This document shows positions 8,241 through 17,245 of a stretch of DNA of 64,000 nucleotides, piece by piece. The position numbers were made by a program, and so were the translations under genes. Positions within the stretch are counted from its first letter, which is position 1; the number at the start of each line of letters is the position of its first letter. The DNA is from Alteromonadaceae bacterium 2753L.S.0a.02 (GTDB lineage: Bacteria; Pseudomonadota; Gammaproteobacteria; Pseudomonadales; Cellvibrionaceae), in assembly GCA_007827375.1 (NCBI GenBank), contig VISH01000002.1:1637001-1701000 (forward strand). Direction: 5' to 3'. The notes under the pieces are model-generated. The model saw only the letters and a list, made by a program, of their open reading frames with translations, was not told where the DNA came from and did no database searches.

Positions 8241-10445
8241 TTAGCCGTGCGCATGCTCATCGGGTTCGAATAAAGCGGAGATGCTGACTTCTTCATTCCA
8301 TGCGAGCAAATCATCAATAATTGTCAGTAGCCGGGTCACACGCTCCTCTAGATTGCTCAGGCGTTCATTTTTTTCTAGCGCATGTTTTAAATTGTCATCA
8401 AGTTCAGCACTGGTTTTTTTAAGGCGCGGTACCCCGCAATAGCAGCAGCCGCCATGTAATTTATGAATCACCTCCTGAAGCCCTTTATAGTTGCCTTCAT
8501 TGAGGTAGCCGGCGATGTCGTTCTTAGCCTCCGGTAGCGAATGAATAAGCATGGTTAGCATATCGCTGGCTAAGTCGGGTTTGTTTTTCGCAAGAGAGAG
8601 GCTCAGCGCAATGTCTACTAGTTTTGTCTGAGAACTGCTCGCTGTGCCAGGCGTTGTGTTTGTTTTTGATGCTGGGTCATCTGACTGTTCGCCGATTCGC
8701 GAAGCTTTTTCAAGGTTTAGTTTTTGGGTAAACGGGTTGCGAGTAACCCAGCGATCAATAATGTGGCGTAATTCATTTTCGCTCACGGGTTTCGTGAGAT
8801 AGTCGTCCATACCGGCAAGTAAAAATTTTGATTTTTGTTCGTTGGCGGCGTGAGCGGTAAGAGCAACCACAGGGGTACGCACGTTTACTGATTCGAGGCT
8901 GCGCAGCTTTTTCGTCGCTTCCATACCATCCATGCCGGGCATTTGAATATCCATCAATATCAAATCGAAATGCTCCGCTTCCGCGAGGCGCAGCGCGTCG
9001 GCGCCATTGTCTACGGCAATAACTTCGACGTGAAGGTCTTTTAACAATTCGGTGACCAATCGTAAGTTTGCGGGGTTATCGTCAACGGCAAGGATACGGA
9101 TATCCTGTTCGGGCACTTCTGAAATCGCGGGTGAGCTTTCCCGGTCAGTTTGAGGAATAATGATTCCCAATTGTTCACACACAACCTGATGCAGGCGATT
9201 GCAGAATACCGGTCGGGTTATGATGGTGGAGTGTGATCCCGCCAGTTCTGGTGAGATCAAACGTTCCAGAGCTGGCGCCGCCAATACCACAACGGGAATC
9301 GAGTAATCTCTATTAAGAACATCAATAATTTTGCGCAGCCGAATTTTATCGAACGATTTGTCGTCTGCCTGAGCGTCAAGAATTGCCAAATGAATTTGGC
9401 CTGAGCGACAGGCTTCTTCCGTTTTGGCTTCGATATCGTCGAAATTGGAAATTTCATTGACAACCGCACCCCAGCCACGAATGTAATGCGTTATCTCTGC
9501 TCGGCTCATGGATGAGCAATCGTAAACAATCGCCCGGACGTTGCGTAAGGTTCCTGTTAAATAACCTGCCGAATTCGCGGCGTTGGGGTTTTTTCCAAGA
9601 ATTGAGGTAAACCAAAATGTGGCGCCTTTGCCGGGTTCACTTTCAACGCCAATCTGACCATTCATTCGGTCAACCAACCCTTTAGCGATGGCAAGGCCTA
9701 AACCAGTACCGCCGTGAGAGCGACTGTCGCTGGAATCCAGTTGGGTGAAGGCGTCGAAGAGCTGCTCTTGCTGGTCTTGATTTAAACCAATGCCACTGTC
9801 CGTTATGCGAAATTGCAAGGTTATTTGATTATCGTCGCGATCTTCCTTACTGATGCTGATAAGAATATGCCCAACATGTGTGAACTTAATTGCATTGGAG
9901 AGTAAATTGGTAAGAACCTGTTTTAAGCGCAGAGGGTCTCCCAGTAAATGCTCTGGAATATCGTGATCGATCACAGTGAGCAAGCGCAACTTTTTCTCGT
10001 GTGCGGCAGGGGCCTGTAACCGTAACGATTCTTCAATGACTTGTCGCAGTCTCACCGGTTTGTATTCCAGAGTGAGTTTGCCAATTTCCAGGCGCGAGAA
10101 ATCGAGAATATCATTGATGATTGTGAGTAATCCTTTTGCGGATTCGTAAATGGTCTCTAAGTACTCTTCCTGCTGATGATTGAGTTCAGTTTTTTTCAGT
10201 AATTCAGAAAACCCGAGAATACCGTTTAATGGTGTTCGAATTTCGTGGCTGGTATTTGCGAGGAATTCAGATTTCACTTTGCTGGCCTGAATTGCCGCTT
10301 TGCGGGCGATATCGAGTTCGATATTTTGGATTTCTACAGTTTCCAGGGTTTCACGAAGTTCTGCGGTAGTCTGTTCTACGCTGGATTGTAAGTTTTCCTG
10401 AGCACCTTTCAACTGTGTTGCCAGTTCATTTACCCCGTTAACCAA
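8241..10445 (-). CDS. C-terminal fragment of the GacS/BarA-type kinase: HisKA-HATPase-REC-REC-Hpt
   Basis: Longest open part (734 codons, first possible start TTG 10445 with no visible Shine-Dalgarno and no ATG between it and the stop). Phosphorylated His67 lies in S-H-E-I-R-T-P-L-N-G, followed by N, G1 (D-S-G-I-G-L) and G2 (G-G-T-G-L-G-L-A) boxes. A first receiver-like segment (about 295-400) lacks a normal acidic pocket. The second receiver has L-M-D-I-Q-M-P-G-M-D-G. The Hpt domain has H-K-L-H-G-G-C-C-Y-C-G. In the intact family it drives GacA/UvrY and the Csr/Rsm small RNAs. Confidence 0.8.
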   Translation of the reverse strand: MVNGVNELATQLKGAQENLQSSVEQTTAELRETLETVEIQNIELDIARKAAIQASKVKSEFLANTSHEIRTPLNGILGFSELLKKTELNHQQEEYLETIYESAKGLLTIINDILDFSRLEIGKLTLEYKPVRLRQVIEESLRLQAPAAHEKKLRLLTVIDHDIPEHLLGDPLRLKQVLTNLLSNAIKFTHVGHILISISKEDRDDNQITLQFRITDSGIGLNQDQQEQLFDAFTQLDSSDSRSHGGTGLGLAIAKGLVDRMNGQIGVESEPGKGATFWFTSILGKNPNAANSAGYLTGTLRNVRAIVYDCSSMSRAEITHYIRGWGAVVNEISNFDDIEAKTEEACRSGQIHLAILDAQADDKSFDKIRLRKIIDVLNRDYSIPVVVLAAPALERLISPELAGSHSTIITRPVFCNRLHQVVCEQLGIIIPQTDRESSPAISEVPEQDIRILAVDDNPANLRLVTELLKDLHVEVIAVDNGADALRLAEAEHFDLILMDIQMPGMDGMEATKKLRSLESVNVRTPVVALTAHAANEQKSKFLLAGMDDYLTKPVSENELRHIIDRWVTRNPFTQKLNLEKASRIGEQSDDPASKTNTTPGTASSSQTKLVDIALSLSLAKNKPDLASDMLTMLIHSLPEAKNDIAGYLNEGNYKGLQEVIHKLHGGCCYCGVPRLKKTSAELDDNLKHALEKNERLSNLEERVTRLLTIIDDLLAWNEEVSISALFEPDEHAHG

Positions 10446-10628
10446 ATTGTTATAGTGCTTGCCGTCTTTGTTGGAAATTGGGTCTTCGAATTTGCCCTGA
10501 AGATATTTTTGAATGCCATTGCTGATGGTTGTTAAGGGGCGTGTGATTTCATCTCGAAAACGCCGAGCAAAAAACCATGCAAGCGCAACGCAAATGCCGA
10601 GTGTGACTGCAACGGCGATTAACGCGTT

Positions 10629-11120
10629 TTAGGATAAAATTGCAAACCTGAGATTGCTGGTGACTACGATGATGCTGTTGTTACCATTGCGAAACGAACG
10701 ATCGTTAATTGCAATCTTGACGCCGCTGCGAATAGGAATGCGTGTAAAGCATTGGCTACTTCTGCACCAGGTGGTATCGTTTTGAGTATGCGCATTAATT
10801 TTCGTTATGATTTTTGGTTTGAGCGGTAAACCGCGTGACCAAAGTACGTGCTCATTGGCGTCGACCAGCGCCACGGAACGAAAGCCTTCAACGCCCAACA
10901 GTGATACCGCCAACTGATTGAGCAAGGCATGGTCCAAAGTGCGCTGATCCTGAATACCTGTGAAGAGTGTGAGTACAAATTCATTGCGCTGTTGCTGCTC
11001 GTTGCGAACAAACTGCCCGGTAATTACCAAAAAACAGATTGCCAGTAATACCGCAGTAATAGCACCTGGAGTGAACAGTAGTCTGACGATCTGAGTGCGT
11101 AGCGCGCGGTTCTTGCTCAT
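10629..11120 (-). CDS. N-terminal fragment of the GacS/BarA-type kinase
   Basis: 163 codons before the in-frame TAA. They hold a basic N-terminus, a transmembrane helix at about residues 15-35 and a periplasmic domain of about 120 residues ending just before the second transmembrane helix would begin. Alone it would make a membrane-anchored periplasmic sensor domain with no kinase. It is best read as the 5' part of the broken gene at 8241-11120, not as a separate gene. Confidence 0.7.
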   Translation of the reverse strand: MSKNRALRTQIVRLLFTPGAITAVLLAICFLVITGQFVRNEQQQRNEFVLTLFTGIQDQRTLDHALLNQLAVSLLGVEGFRSVALVDANEHVLWSRGLPLKPKIITKINAHTQNDTTWCRSSQCFTRIPIRSGVKIAINDRSFRNGNNSIIVVTSNLRFAILS

Positions 11121-11553
11121 ATTCTAGGGTGGCATTAAATTAGTTTTGGGTACTTATTATAAGGGAGCCGAGTGTCGTAATTGCTACAAACCCGATGCCT
11201 GCCGAAAGGTTATCCAGTCCTGCTTCCACGAAAGTTACCAATATTCACAGGTTCAATGGAATAGCGTCGTCATTCCTGGGCTGACAATAACGAAATTTGG
11301 GTAAATAGGTGACGCTCGAACCTATCACCATTGGCCAACTTGATCCTTATAAATCACGGCATTTCGAAAAATCCCCGTATTTCTACAGATTGTGATCAAA
11401 TTGATTGGGATATCGGATTTAATCGGCAGGTTTATAGCATAGGCAAAAAGCAGAAAATTAGGAAGCAGAACTGGTAGAATGCGCGTCCAATTGGGTGTGG
11501 CCTGATGGCAGCGCTTACCATCTTTTCAGGTCAGAATTGGAGCATAAAGTTTC
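11121..11553. other. Intergenic region between the divergent kinase gene and cysM
   Basis: 433 nt without a convincing gene. It must hold the promoters of both divergent genes. A TAGAAT box at 11475-11480 could be a -10 element for cysM, but no -35 is visible at the right distance. No repeat or RNA gene was recognised. Confidence 0.5.
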
Positions 11554-12444
11554 ATGGATTTTCCAACCATTGAATCCTGTATCGGCAACACCCCGCTGGT
11601 GCGTTTGCAACGCCTTGTTGAGACAAATGGCAGCACCGTTTTAGTAAAGCTGGAAGGCAACAATCCTGCGGGATCGGTAAAAGATCGCCCTGCGCTTTCC
11701 ATGATTTCCCGTGCGGAATCCCGCGGGGATATTAAGCCTGGTGATACCCTCATTGAAGCAACCAGTGGCAATACCGGTATCGCTTTGGCAATGGCGGCGG
11801 CAATCAAGGGTTATCGCATGATATTAATCATGCCCGATAATGCCACCACAGAGCGCAAAGCCGCGATGACAGCCTATGGAGCTGAGCTGGTATTGGTGAC
11901 ACGAGAACAGGGGATGGAAGGCGCTCGAGATCTGGCCCAAAACATGGTTGATGAAGGAAAAGGCGTACAATTGGATCAATTTGCGAACAGTGACAATCCT
12001 GAAGCGCATATCCAGGGAACTGGACCGGAGATTTGGCAACAAACCCAAGGGACTATCACTCATTTCGTCAGTGCCATGGGAACCACTGGCACCATTGTTG
12101 GTGTATCCCAATATCTCAAACAACAAAATCCGAGCATACAGATAGTAGGCTTGCAGCCCGAGGAAGGCGCCAATATTCCAGGTATTCGGCGTTGGCCACA
12201 GGCGTATTTGCCGGCTATTTTTGACGACAGCAATATCGATAAAATTATCAATATGTCACAACAACGCGCGGAAGACACGATGCGCGCATTGGCGCGGCAA
12301 GAGGGCATTTTTTGCGGCGTATCTTCCGGGGGTTCGGTGGCTGCGGCGCTTGAAATTGCCAAATTGGTGCCCAATGCTGTGGTAGTTGCCATCGTGTGTG
12401 ACAGGGGAGATCGTTATCTCTCCACTGGCGTATTCAATTCCTGA
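11554..12444 (+). CDS. cysM: Cysteine synthase B (O-acetylserine sulfhydrylase)
   Basis: PLP enzyme (296 aa) that makes L-cysteine (or S-sulfocysteine) from O-acetylserine and sulfide or thiosulfate. PLP-binding Lys43 lies in N-P-A-G-S-V-K-D-R, the substrate loop T-S-G-N-T-G is at about residues 70-75 and a C-terminal S-S-G-G-S phosphate-binding loop is present. Length and the E-G-N-N-P-A-G sequence fit CysM rather than CysK. An SD-like GGAG lies about 10 nt upstream of the ATG. relA starts 13 nt after its stop. Confidence 0.93.
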   Translation: MDFPTIESCIGNTPLVRLQRLVETNGSTVLVKLEGNNPAGSVKDRPALSMISRAESRGDIKPGDTLIEATSGNTGIALAMAAAIKGYRMILIMPDNATTERKAAMTAYGAELVLVTREQGMEGARDLAQNMVDEGKGVQLDQFANSDNPEAHIQGTGPEIWQQTQGTITHFVSAMGTTGTIVGVSQYLKQQNPSIQIVGLQPEEGANIPGIRRWPQAYLPAIFDDSNIDKIINMSQQRAEDTMRALARQEGIFCGVSSGGSVAAALEIAKLVPNAVVVAIVCDRGDRYLSTGVFNS

Positions 12445-12457
12445 CACAGGTTTTTTC

Positions 12458-14698
12458 ATGGTCAAAGTCAGAGAAGATCGTCCTCGACAACCTGACGGTA
12501 AACTCGACATTCCTGCGTGGGTGCACAGGGTGCAGGCACTGGCGCACATTTCCGAAGCCGCACACAACCGCCTCTGCAATTGCTGCGAGGCAGCAAGTAT
12601 GGTGGAGGCGCTGGAGGGTCAGAACAATCACGGTTGGGGAGAGGGCTATTCGTCACTCATTACCGGCCTGGAGATGGCCGAAATCCTCGCTGAGCTGCAG
12701 TTGGACGAAGACACAATCGTTGCTGCGGTACTCTATCGAAGTGTGCGAGAGAACAAAATTGACCGCAGTACCGTCGACGAGCAGTTCGGCGAAACCGTCG
12801 TAAACCTGATAGACGGTGTTCAGAAGATGGCGGCAATCAGCGGTCTGACCAATCACTCCAGTGAATTGGTATTTGGCCAACAATCGGAAGAGCAGTCTGA
12901 AAATATCCGCAAAATGCTAGTTGCCATGGTTGATGATGTGCGTGTCGCACTCATCAAGCTGGCAGAGCGAACTTGTGCCATTCGTGCGGTCAAGAACGCG
13001 CCTCCAGAGCGGCGTCAAAAAGTTGCTCGGGAAGTATCCGAGGTATACGCACCATTGGCGCACCGCCTCGGTATCGGCCATATCAAATGGGAGCTGGAAG
13101 ACCTCGCATTTCGCTATTTGCACCCTTTCGATTACAAATACATTGCGAAACTGCTGGATGAGCGGCGCCTCGACCGACAAGCCTATATCGATAAGGTTAT
13201 TGCTCTGCTCGACAAGGCTCTCTCAGAGGAGCAAATTAACGCCTATATATACGGTCGCGCCAAACACATCTATAGTATCTGGCGCAAAATGCGACGCAAA
13301 AATATCGGATTTTCAGAGGTTTACGATATTCGCGCCGTTCGTATTCTTGTAGATACCGAGCGCGAATGCTATGCCGCGCTTGGTATCGTGCATGCTCTGT
13401 GGCGAAATATTCCCCGAGAATTCGACGACTATATCGCCAACCCTAAAGAAAACGGCTACCGATCGTTGCACACTGCTGTGAAAGGACCGGAAAACCAGGT
13501 GCTGGAAGTGCAAATTCGTACACGTTCCATGCACGATGAAGCCGAGTACGGGGTTTGCGCCCACTGGCGCTACAAAGACACCGACAAGGCAGAAACCGGT
13601 TCCTACGAGCAAAAGATCGAGTGGTTGCGCCAAGTGCTCGAGTGGCATGAAGAAATTGGTGGCAATCCCTGGGATGAGTATCTTCCGAAAGCCATTGAAC
13701 AAGATCGGATCTACGTGTTCACGCCGGATGGTCATGTTGTCGATTTACCCGCCGAAGCCACCCCTGTCGACTTTGCATTCCGTATTCACTCCGACGTGGG
13801 AATTCGCTGTCGTGGTGCCAAGGTAAACGGTCGAATCGTACCTCTTAACCACCCTTTGCACACCGCCGATCAGGTTGAAATTCTTACCGGCAAGCGTGAG
13901 GTGCCGAGTCGCGACTGGCTGAATCCCAACCTGGGTTACATCACCACGTCGCGTGCCCGCAGCCGCCTTCAGCATTGGTTCAAGCAACTCGATAGGGATC
14001 AAAACATCGCCGACGGTCGCGGATTGCTTGACCGCGAATTTAAAGCACTGGCCGTTGAAAATCTCGATTTTCAGGTGCTGGCCCAGAAGCTCAATCTACG
14101 TACTTTAGACGATCTCTACGCCGCCGTTGGCGCTGCCGATCTCGGTGTCGAAAAGGTAATCCACGCAGCACAGCGCTTGCTAAATATTGATCAGGTTGAG
14201 CATCCGGTTGCTTCTCTGGTAGGGCGGGCCACCAACGATACCGGCGGCGCTGACGTCTTTATCGATGGCGTGGGTAACTTGATGTCGCACATTGCCAGCT
14301 GTTGTAAACCGATACCCGGTGACCGTATCGCGGGCTACATCACCCAGGGCAGGGGTGTGTCTATCCACCGCCTTGATTGCATCAACTTTATGCAGCGTCA
14401 GGCGATAGAGCCGGAGCGGATTATTTCGGTGGATTGGGCTGAGGAACCTTCGCAGAGCTACTCGGTAACCATTGGTTTGGAAGCGTTCGACCGCCACGGT
14501 TTGTTGCGCGACATCACCACCTTGCTCGATCGTGAAAAGATCAATGTCAGCGCCATGCAAACCCTTTCCAATAAAAGTAAAAACACGGTAGACATGACAT
14601 TGCAAATCGAAATCACCGACTACAGCGAACTGAGCCGAGTGATCGCCAAGCTCAATCATCTGCCCAATGTTTCAACGGTACGTCGTAAGGTCAGTTAA
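12458..14698 (+). CDS. relA: GTP pyrophosphokinase RelA, (p)ppGpp synthetase I
   Basis: Ribosome-associated stringent-response enzyme (746 aa) that transfers pyrophosphate from ATP to GDP/GTP. Order: degenerate HD hydrolase region without the metal-binding H-D pair (about 50-200), synthetase domain with N-G-Y-R-S-L-H, TGS domain starting R-I-Y-V-F-T-P-D-G, helical and zinc-finger-like parts, and C-terminal ACT domain. The E-F-D-D motif (321-324) is the acidic form found in monofunctional RelA, so this is not the bifunctional SpoT. The ATG at 12458 has AGG about 7 nt upstream; the longer frame from 12386 would start inside cysM. Confidence 0.95.
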   Translation: MVKVREDRPRQPDGKLDIPAWVHRVQALAHISEAAHNRLCNCCEAASMVEALEGQNNHGWGEGYSSLITGLEMAEILAELQLDEDTIVAAVLYRSVRENKIDRSTVDEQFGETVVNLIDGVQKMAAISGLTNHSSELVFGQQSEEQSENIRKMLVAMVDDVRVALIKLAERTCAIRAVKNAPPERRQKVAREVSEVYAPLAHRLGIGHIKWELEDLAFRYLHPFDYKYIAKLLDERRLDRQAYIDKVIALLDKALSEEQINAYIYGRAKHIYSIWRKMRRKNIGFSEVYDIRAVRILVDTERECYAALGIVHALWRNIPREFDDYIANPKENGYRSLHTAVKGPENQVLEVQIRTRSMHDEAEYGVCAHWRYKDTDKAETGSYEQKIEWLRQVLEWHEEIGGNPWDEYLPKAIEQDRIYVFTPDGHVVDLPAEATPVDFAFRIHSDVGIRCRGAKVNGRIVPLNHPLHTADQVEILTGKREVPSRDWLNPNLGYITTSRARSRLQHWFKQLDRDQNIADGRGLLDREFKALAVENLDFQVLAQKLNLRTLDDLYAAVGAADLGVEKVIHAAQRLLNIDQVEHPVASLVGRATNDTGGADVFIDGVGNLMSHIASCCKPIPGDRIAGYITQGRGVSIHRLDCINFMQRQAIEPERIISVDWAEEPSQSYSVTIGLEAFDRHGLLRDITTLLDREKINVSAMQTLSNKSKNTVDMTLQIEITDYSELSRVIAKLNHLPNVSTVRRKVS

Positions 14699-15513
14699 TG
14701 AGCGAAAGCTATTCCCTGCAAGATCTTCTGTATCTAATGGCGCGCCTGCGCGAGCCCGGTTTCGGCTGCCCTTGGGATTTACAGCAGGATTTTCGCTCCA
14801 TTACACCATCGACCATCGAAGAAGCCTATGAGGTGGTCGATACCATCGAAAAGGGTGATTACCTGCATCTGAAGGAGGAGTTGGGTGACTTATTGTTTCA
14901 GGTCGTGTTTTACAGTCAGTTAGCTCGTGAAGATGGCATTTGGAATTTTACCGATGTGGTTCACACGCTCACTGAAAAGCTAGTGCGACGCCATCCCCAT
15001 GTATTTCCTGGCGGTGATCTTCACAGCCGCAGAGAATCTGGCGAACAACCAAACGAAGCTGAGATCAAGCAAAGCTGGGAAGCGATAAAGAGCTCAGAGC
15101 GCGCCGAAAAGGGCAAACATCGTGTACTGGATGATGTTCCTGTAGGTTTACCGGCGGCCACCCGCGCTGAAAAGTTACAAAAGCGTGCAGCCAAGGTGGG
15201 GTTCGATTGGCCCTCTGTTGAGGGAGTGATCGATAAAATCAATGAGGAGATGCAGGAGCTCAACGAAGCCTTAGCAGCTGGAAATGCTGATAGTGTGGAA
15301 GACGAAATGGGTGACCTCTTATTCGCGATCGTTAATCTGGCTCGCCATCTTAAAATCCAGCCGGAACAAGCGCTCAGAAGGGCCAACGCGAAATTCGAAC
15401 GACGTTTTGGGCTTGTCGAAGACACTTTGATTTCTGCGGGGTCAAGTGTAGAAGAGGCCTCACTCGAACAGATGGAAGAGGCCTGGCAAAACGCTAAAAA
15501 TCACGAAAATTGA
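14698..15513 (+). CDS. mazG: Nucleoside triphosphate pyrophosphohydrolase MazG
   Basis: Hydrolyses NTPs to NMP and pyrophosphate (271 aa). Two tandem MazG domains are visible, each with the metal-binding helix pattern: E-E-A-Y-E-V-V followed by E-E-L-G-D-L-L-F in the first (about 40-70), and E-E-M-Q-E-L-N followed by E-D-E-M-G-D-L-L-F-A in the second (about 180-210). The ATG overlaps the relA stop by one base (TAATG), so translation is coupled. In enterics MazG is linked to control of ppGpp after starvation, which fits this neighbour. Confidence 0.94.
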   Translation: MSESYSLQDLLYLMARLREPGFGCPWDLQQDFRSITPSTIEEAYEVVDTIEKGDYLHLKEELGDLLFQVVFYSQLAREDGIWNFTDVVHTLTEKLVRRHPHVFPGGDLHSRRESGEQPNEAEIKQSWEAIKSSERAEKGKHRVLDDVPVGLPAATRAEKLQKRAAKVGFDWPSVEGVIDKINEEMQELNEALAAGNADSVEDEMGDLLFAIVNLARHLKIQPEQALRRANAKFERRFGLVEDTLISAGSSVEEASLEQMEEAWQNAKNHEN

Positions 15514-15557
15514 TCTGAGCTATCCGATTAAGAGATAACTCTGATAAATACTCGCAA

Positions 15558-15893
15558 TTACGCAGACTGCTTTAACTTGTGCTTTTGTAGGTTTTCTTTG
15601 GTTTTTTCCAGGAACATGGGCGTCGGGCCCACGTCTTCATAAACAGGGTCACCGTCTTCATCGGTGGAAATGACACGCGATCCCTGTATGTATGGAAAAC
15701 TCTCCTCCAACTCGGCGAGGGCTGCTGACACTAATTCGCTTATGATTTGTTCTTTGGTGCGCCGCGGGTACATCTCTGCCAGTGCATCGATTTTTGCTGC
15801 GTCTTCGAGCGTTAAGCTCACTTGATACGTTTCTTCCGCAAGTTCACATTGCGCTTGTTTCAGCCAGTTGCTGACAAGTTTTTTAACGGTCAT
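15558..15893 (-). CDS. Conserved small protein of unknown function (111 aa)
   Basis: I chose the ATG at 15893 because it is preceded by GAGGGG with good spacing; an upstream in-frame ATG at 15938 has no such site. The protein begins with a basic helix, then S-L-T-L-E-D-A-A-K-I-D-A-L-A-E-M-Y and R-R-T-K-E-Q-I-I-S-E-L, a pattern like a ribbon-helix-helix or small helical domain, and ends with an acidic D-E-D-G-D-P-V-Y-E-D-V-G-P-T-P motif. I recall similar proteins in Pseudomonas under uncertain pilus-related names; I do not adopt that function. It converges on mazG. Confidence 0.7.
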   Translation of the reverse strand: MTVKKLVSNWLKQAQCELAEETYQVSLTLEDAAKIDALAEMYPRRTKEQIISELVSAALAELEESFPYIQGSRVISTDEDGDPVYEDVGPTPMFLEKTKENLQKHKLKQSA

Positions 15894-16451
15894 ATACCCC
15901 TCTTTACCTTCGGTTTGCTTTTTGTGCAAGGTGCACACAAGGCCAAAAAGACAACGTCATTCATTTACGAGCAAAAACTGCACCCAGCTCATAGGTTTGT
16001 CAGGTTGAGTTACGCAAAATGTTGGTGATTATTACGATTTATAGTGTCAACAGCTTGCCAGAATTTCGCCCCCTTCCTGAAGGGTATAGCTTACCTATAC
16101 GTGCTCAGCGTACCTTTTTTTATATCAAGTAAAGGGCAGCTTCCCGCATTGCCGAATTTGTCACACTGGTTGCATGACTTGTTTCCGGCACAACTGGCGT
16201 GTATCGTATCGCCCTCTTGAAAATAGGAACCCCAGAAAAGAGCCTTGGGCCTGGTGGAATAGAAGTGGTTAGCTGTAATAGGCTGCTACTAAGATGGCCC
16301 TGGTGTAATAGTTTGGTGCAATTTTCGGCAAAATAAGCCGACGAGATCCGAATTTGCGCAGCGCGTGGATTAGGGGTTCTTCTACTGGCCACAACGCTGC
16401 CGCCTGACGCTGCTGCGAAGAGGCTTGTGTTTCAATCACGAGGTTTCATTA
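15894..16451. other. Intergenic region upstream of adk
   Basis: 558 nt between the divergent small-protein gene and adk. Short frames on both strands lack RBS and family features. Promoters for both genes must lie here, but I cannot point to a convincing -35/-10 pair. No tRNA or known small RNA was recognised. Confidence 0.5.
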
Positions 16452-17105
16452 ATGCGAATCATTCTTTTGGGTGCGCCCGGCGCAGGCAAGGGTACTCAGG
16501 CAAAGTTTATTATGGAAGCGTTCGGTATTCCCCAGATTTCCACGGGGGATATGCTACGGGCAGCCGTTAAAGCAGGAACGCCTCTTGGCGTAAAAGTTAA
16601 AGATATTATGACTACCGGGGCACTGGTCTCCGACGATATCATCATCGATCTGGTAAAAGACCGTATCGCACAGCCCGATTGTGCCAATGGTTTTCTGTTT
16701 GATGGCTTCCCACGCACAATTCCGCAGGCCGAAGCGCTCACCGATAGCGGCGTGGTTATTCAGTATGTTATGGAAATTCACGTGGACGATGAGGAAATTG
16801 TGTCTCGTTTGAGCGGTCGTCGTGTGCACGAAGCATCGGGTCGCGTTTATCATGTGGAATATAACCCCCCCAAATCCGAAGGTCTCGATGACATTACTGG
16901 TGAACCCCTGGTATTGCGTGAAGACGATCAGGAAGAAACCGTTCGCAATCGCCTCTGCATATACCACGATCAAACTGAGCCGCTGGTAGAGTACTACAAG
17001 CTACAGGAGGCAAGTGGCGCCACTGGTGTGAAGTTCACCCGCATAGAAGGTGTTGGTCCTCTAGAGGAGATCAGGAAAACTGTTCTCGCAACTCTAGGGA
17101 AATAG
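16452..17105 (+). CDS. adk: Adenylate kinase
   Basis: Interconverts ATP + AMP and 2 ADP (217 aa). The P-loop G-A-P-G-A-G-K-G-T is at residues 7-15, the AMP-binding region Q-I-S-T-G-D-M-L-R follows, and F-D-G-F-P-R-T is near 81. The long LID domain (about 122-160) begins G-R-R-V-H-E-A-S-G-R-V-Y and has no four-cysteine zinc site, as usual in Gram-negative bacteria. The start at 16452 (CGAGG upstream) fits family N-termini; the frame is open 9 codons further upstream. Confidence 0.97.
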   Translation: MRIILLGAPGAGKGTQAKFIMEAFGIPQISTGDMLRAAVKAGTPLGVKVKDIMTTGALVSDDIIIDLVKDRIAQPDCANGFLFDGFPRTIPQAEALTDSGVVIQYVMEIHVDDEEIVSRLSGRRVHEASGRVYHVEYNPPKSEGLDDITGEPLVLREDDQEETVRNRLCIYHDQTEPLVEYYKLQEASGATGVKFTRIEGVGPLEEIRKTVLATLGK

Positions 17106-17141
17106 TCAGCGTTCGCAACGGGTGTCTCTCTAAAACCCTAG

Positions 17142-17166
17142 AACCCCGTATTTGCGGGGTTTTTTT
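17142..17166 (+). terminator. Intrinsic terminator after adk
   Basis: Perfect 7-bp stem (aaccccg / cggggtt) with a 6-nt loop, running directly into a T-tract. It lies about 37 nt after the adk stop and separates adk from tsaB. Confidence 0.88.
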
Positions 17167-17245
17167 GTGGGCTTTGGATGAAGCGTTTGCTATCTGAGAT
17201 GCCATCTCGGACAATAGCGCCTTTTCAAACACCCGATAATTTGTA

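Larger units (their letters stand above)
8241..11120 (-). pseudogene. gacS: GacS/BarA-type tripartite hybrid sensor kinase interrupted by an in-frame TAA
   Basis: Reading the minus strand from the ATG at 11120, the frame runs 163 codons, meets TAA at 10631-10629, then continues without frame change for 61 sense codons into the long kinase frame that ends at 8241. The 61 codons encode a second transmembrane helix and a HAMP segment (A-R-R-F-R-D-E-I-T-R-P-L), exactly what is missing between the two halves. Undoing the one stop gives about 958 residues: TM, periplasmic domain, TM, HAMP, HisKA, HATPase, degenerate receiver, receiver, Hpt. Position beside cysM-relA-mazG matches gacS of Pseudomonas and barA of enterics. 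The stop could be a real nonsense mutation or a sequencing error. Confidence 0.85.

Noticed and set aside
11475..11480. TAGAAT as a -10 box for cysM
   Set aside because: No recognisable -35 element 16-18 nt upstream.
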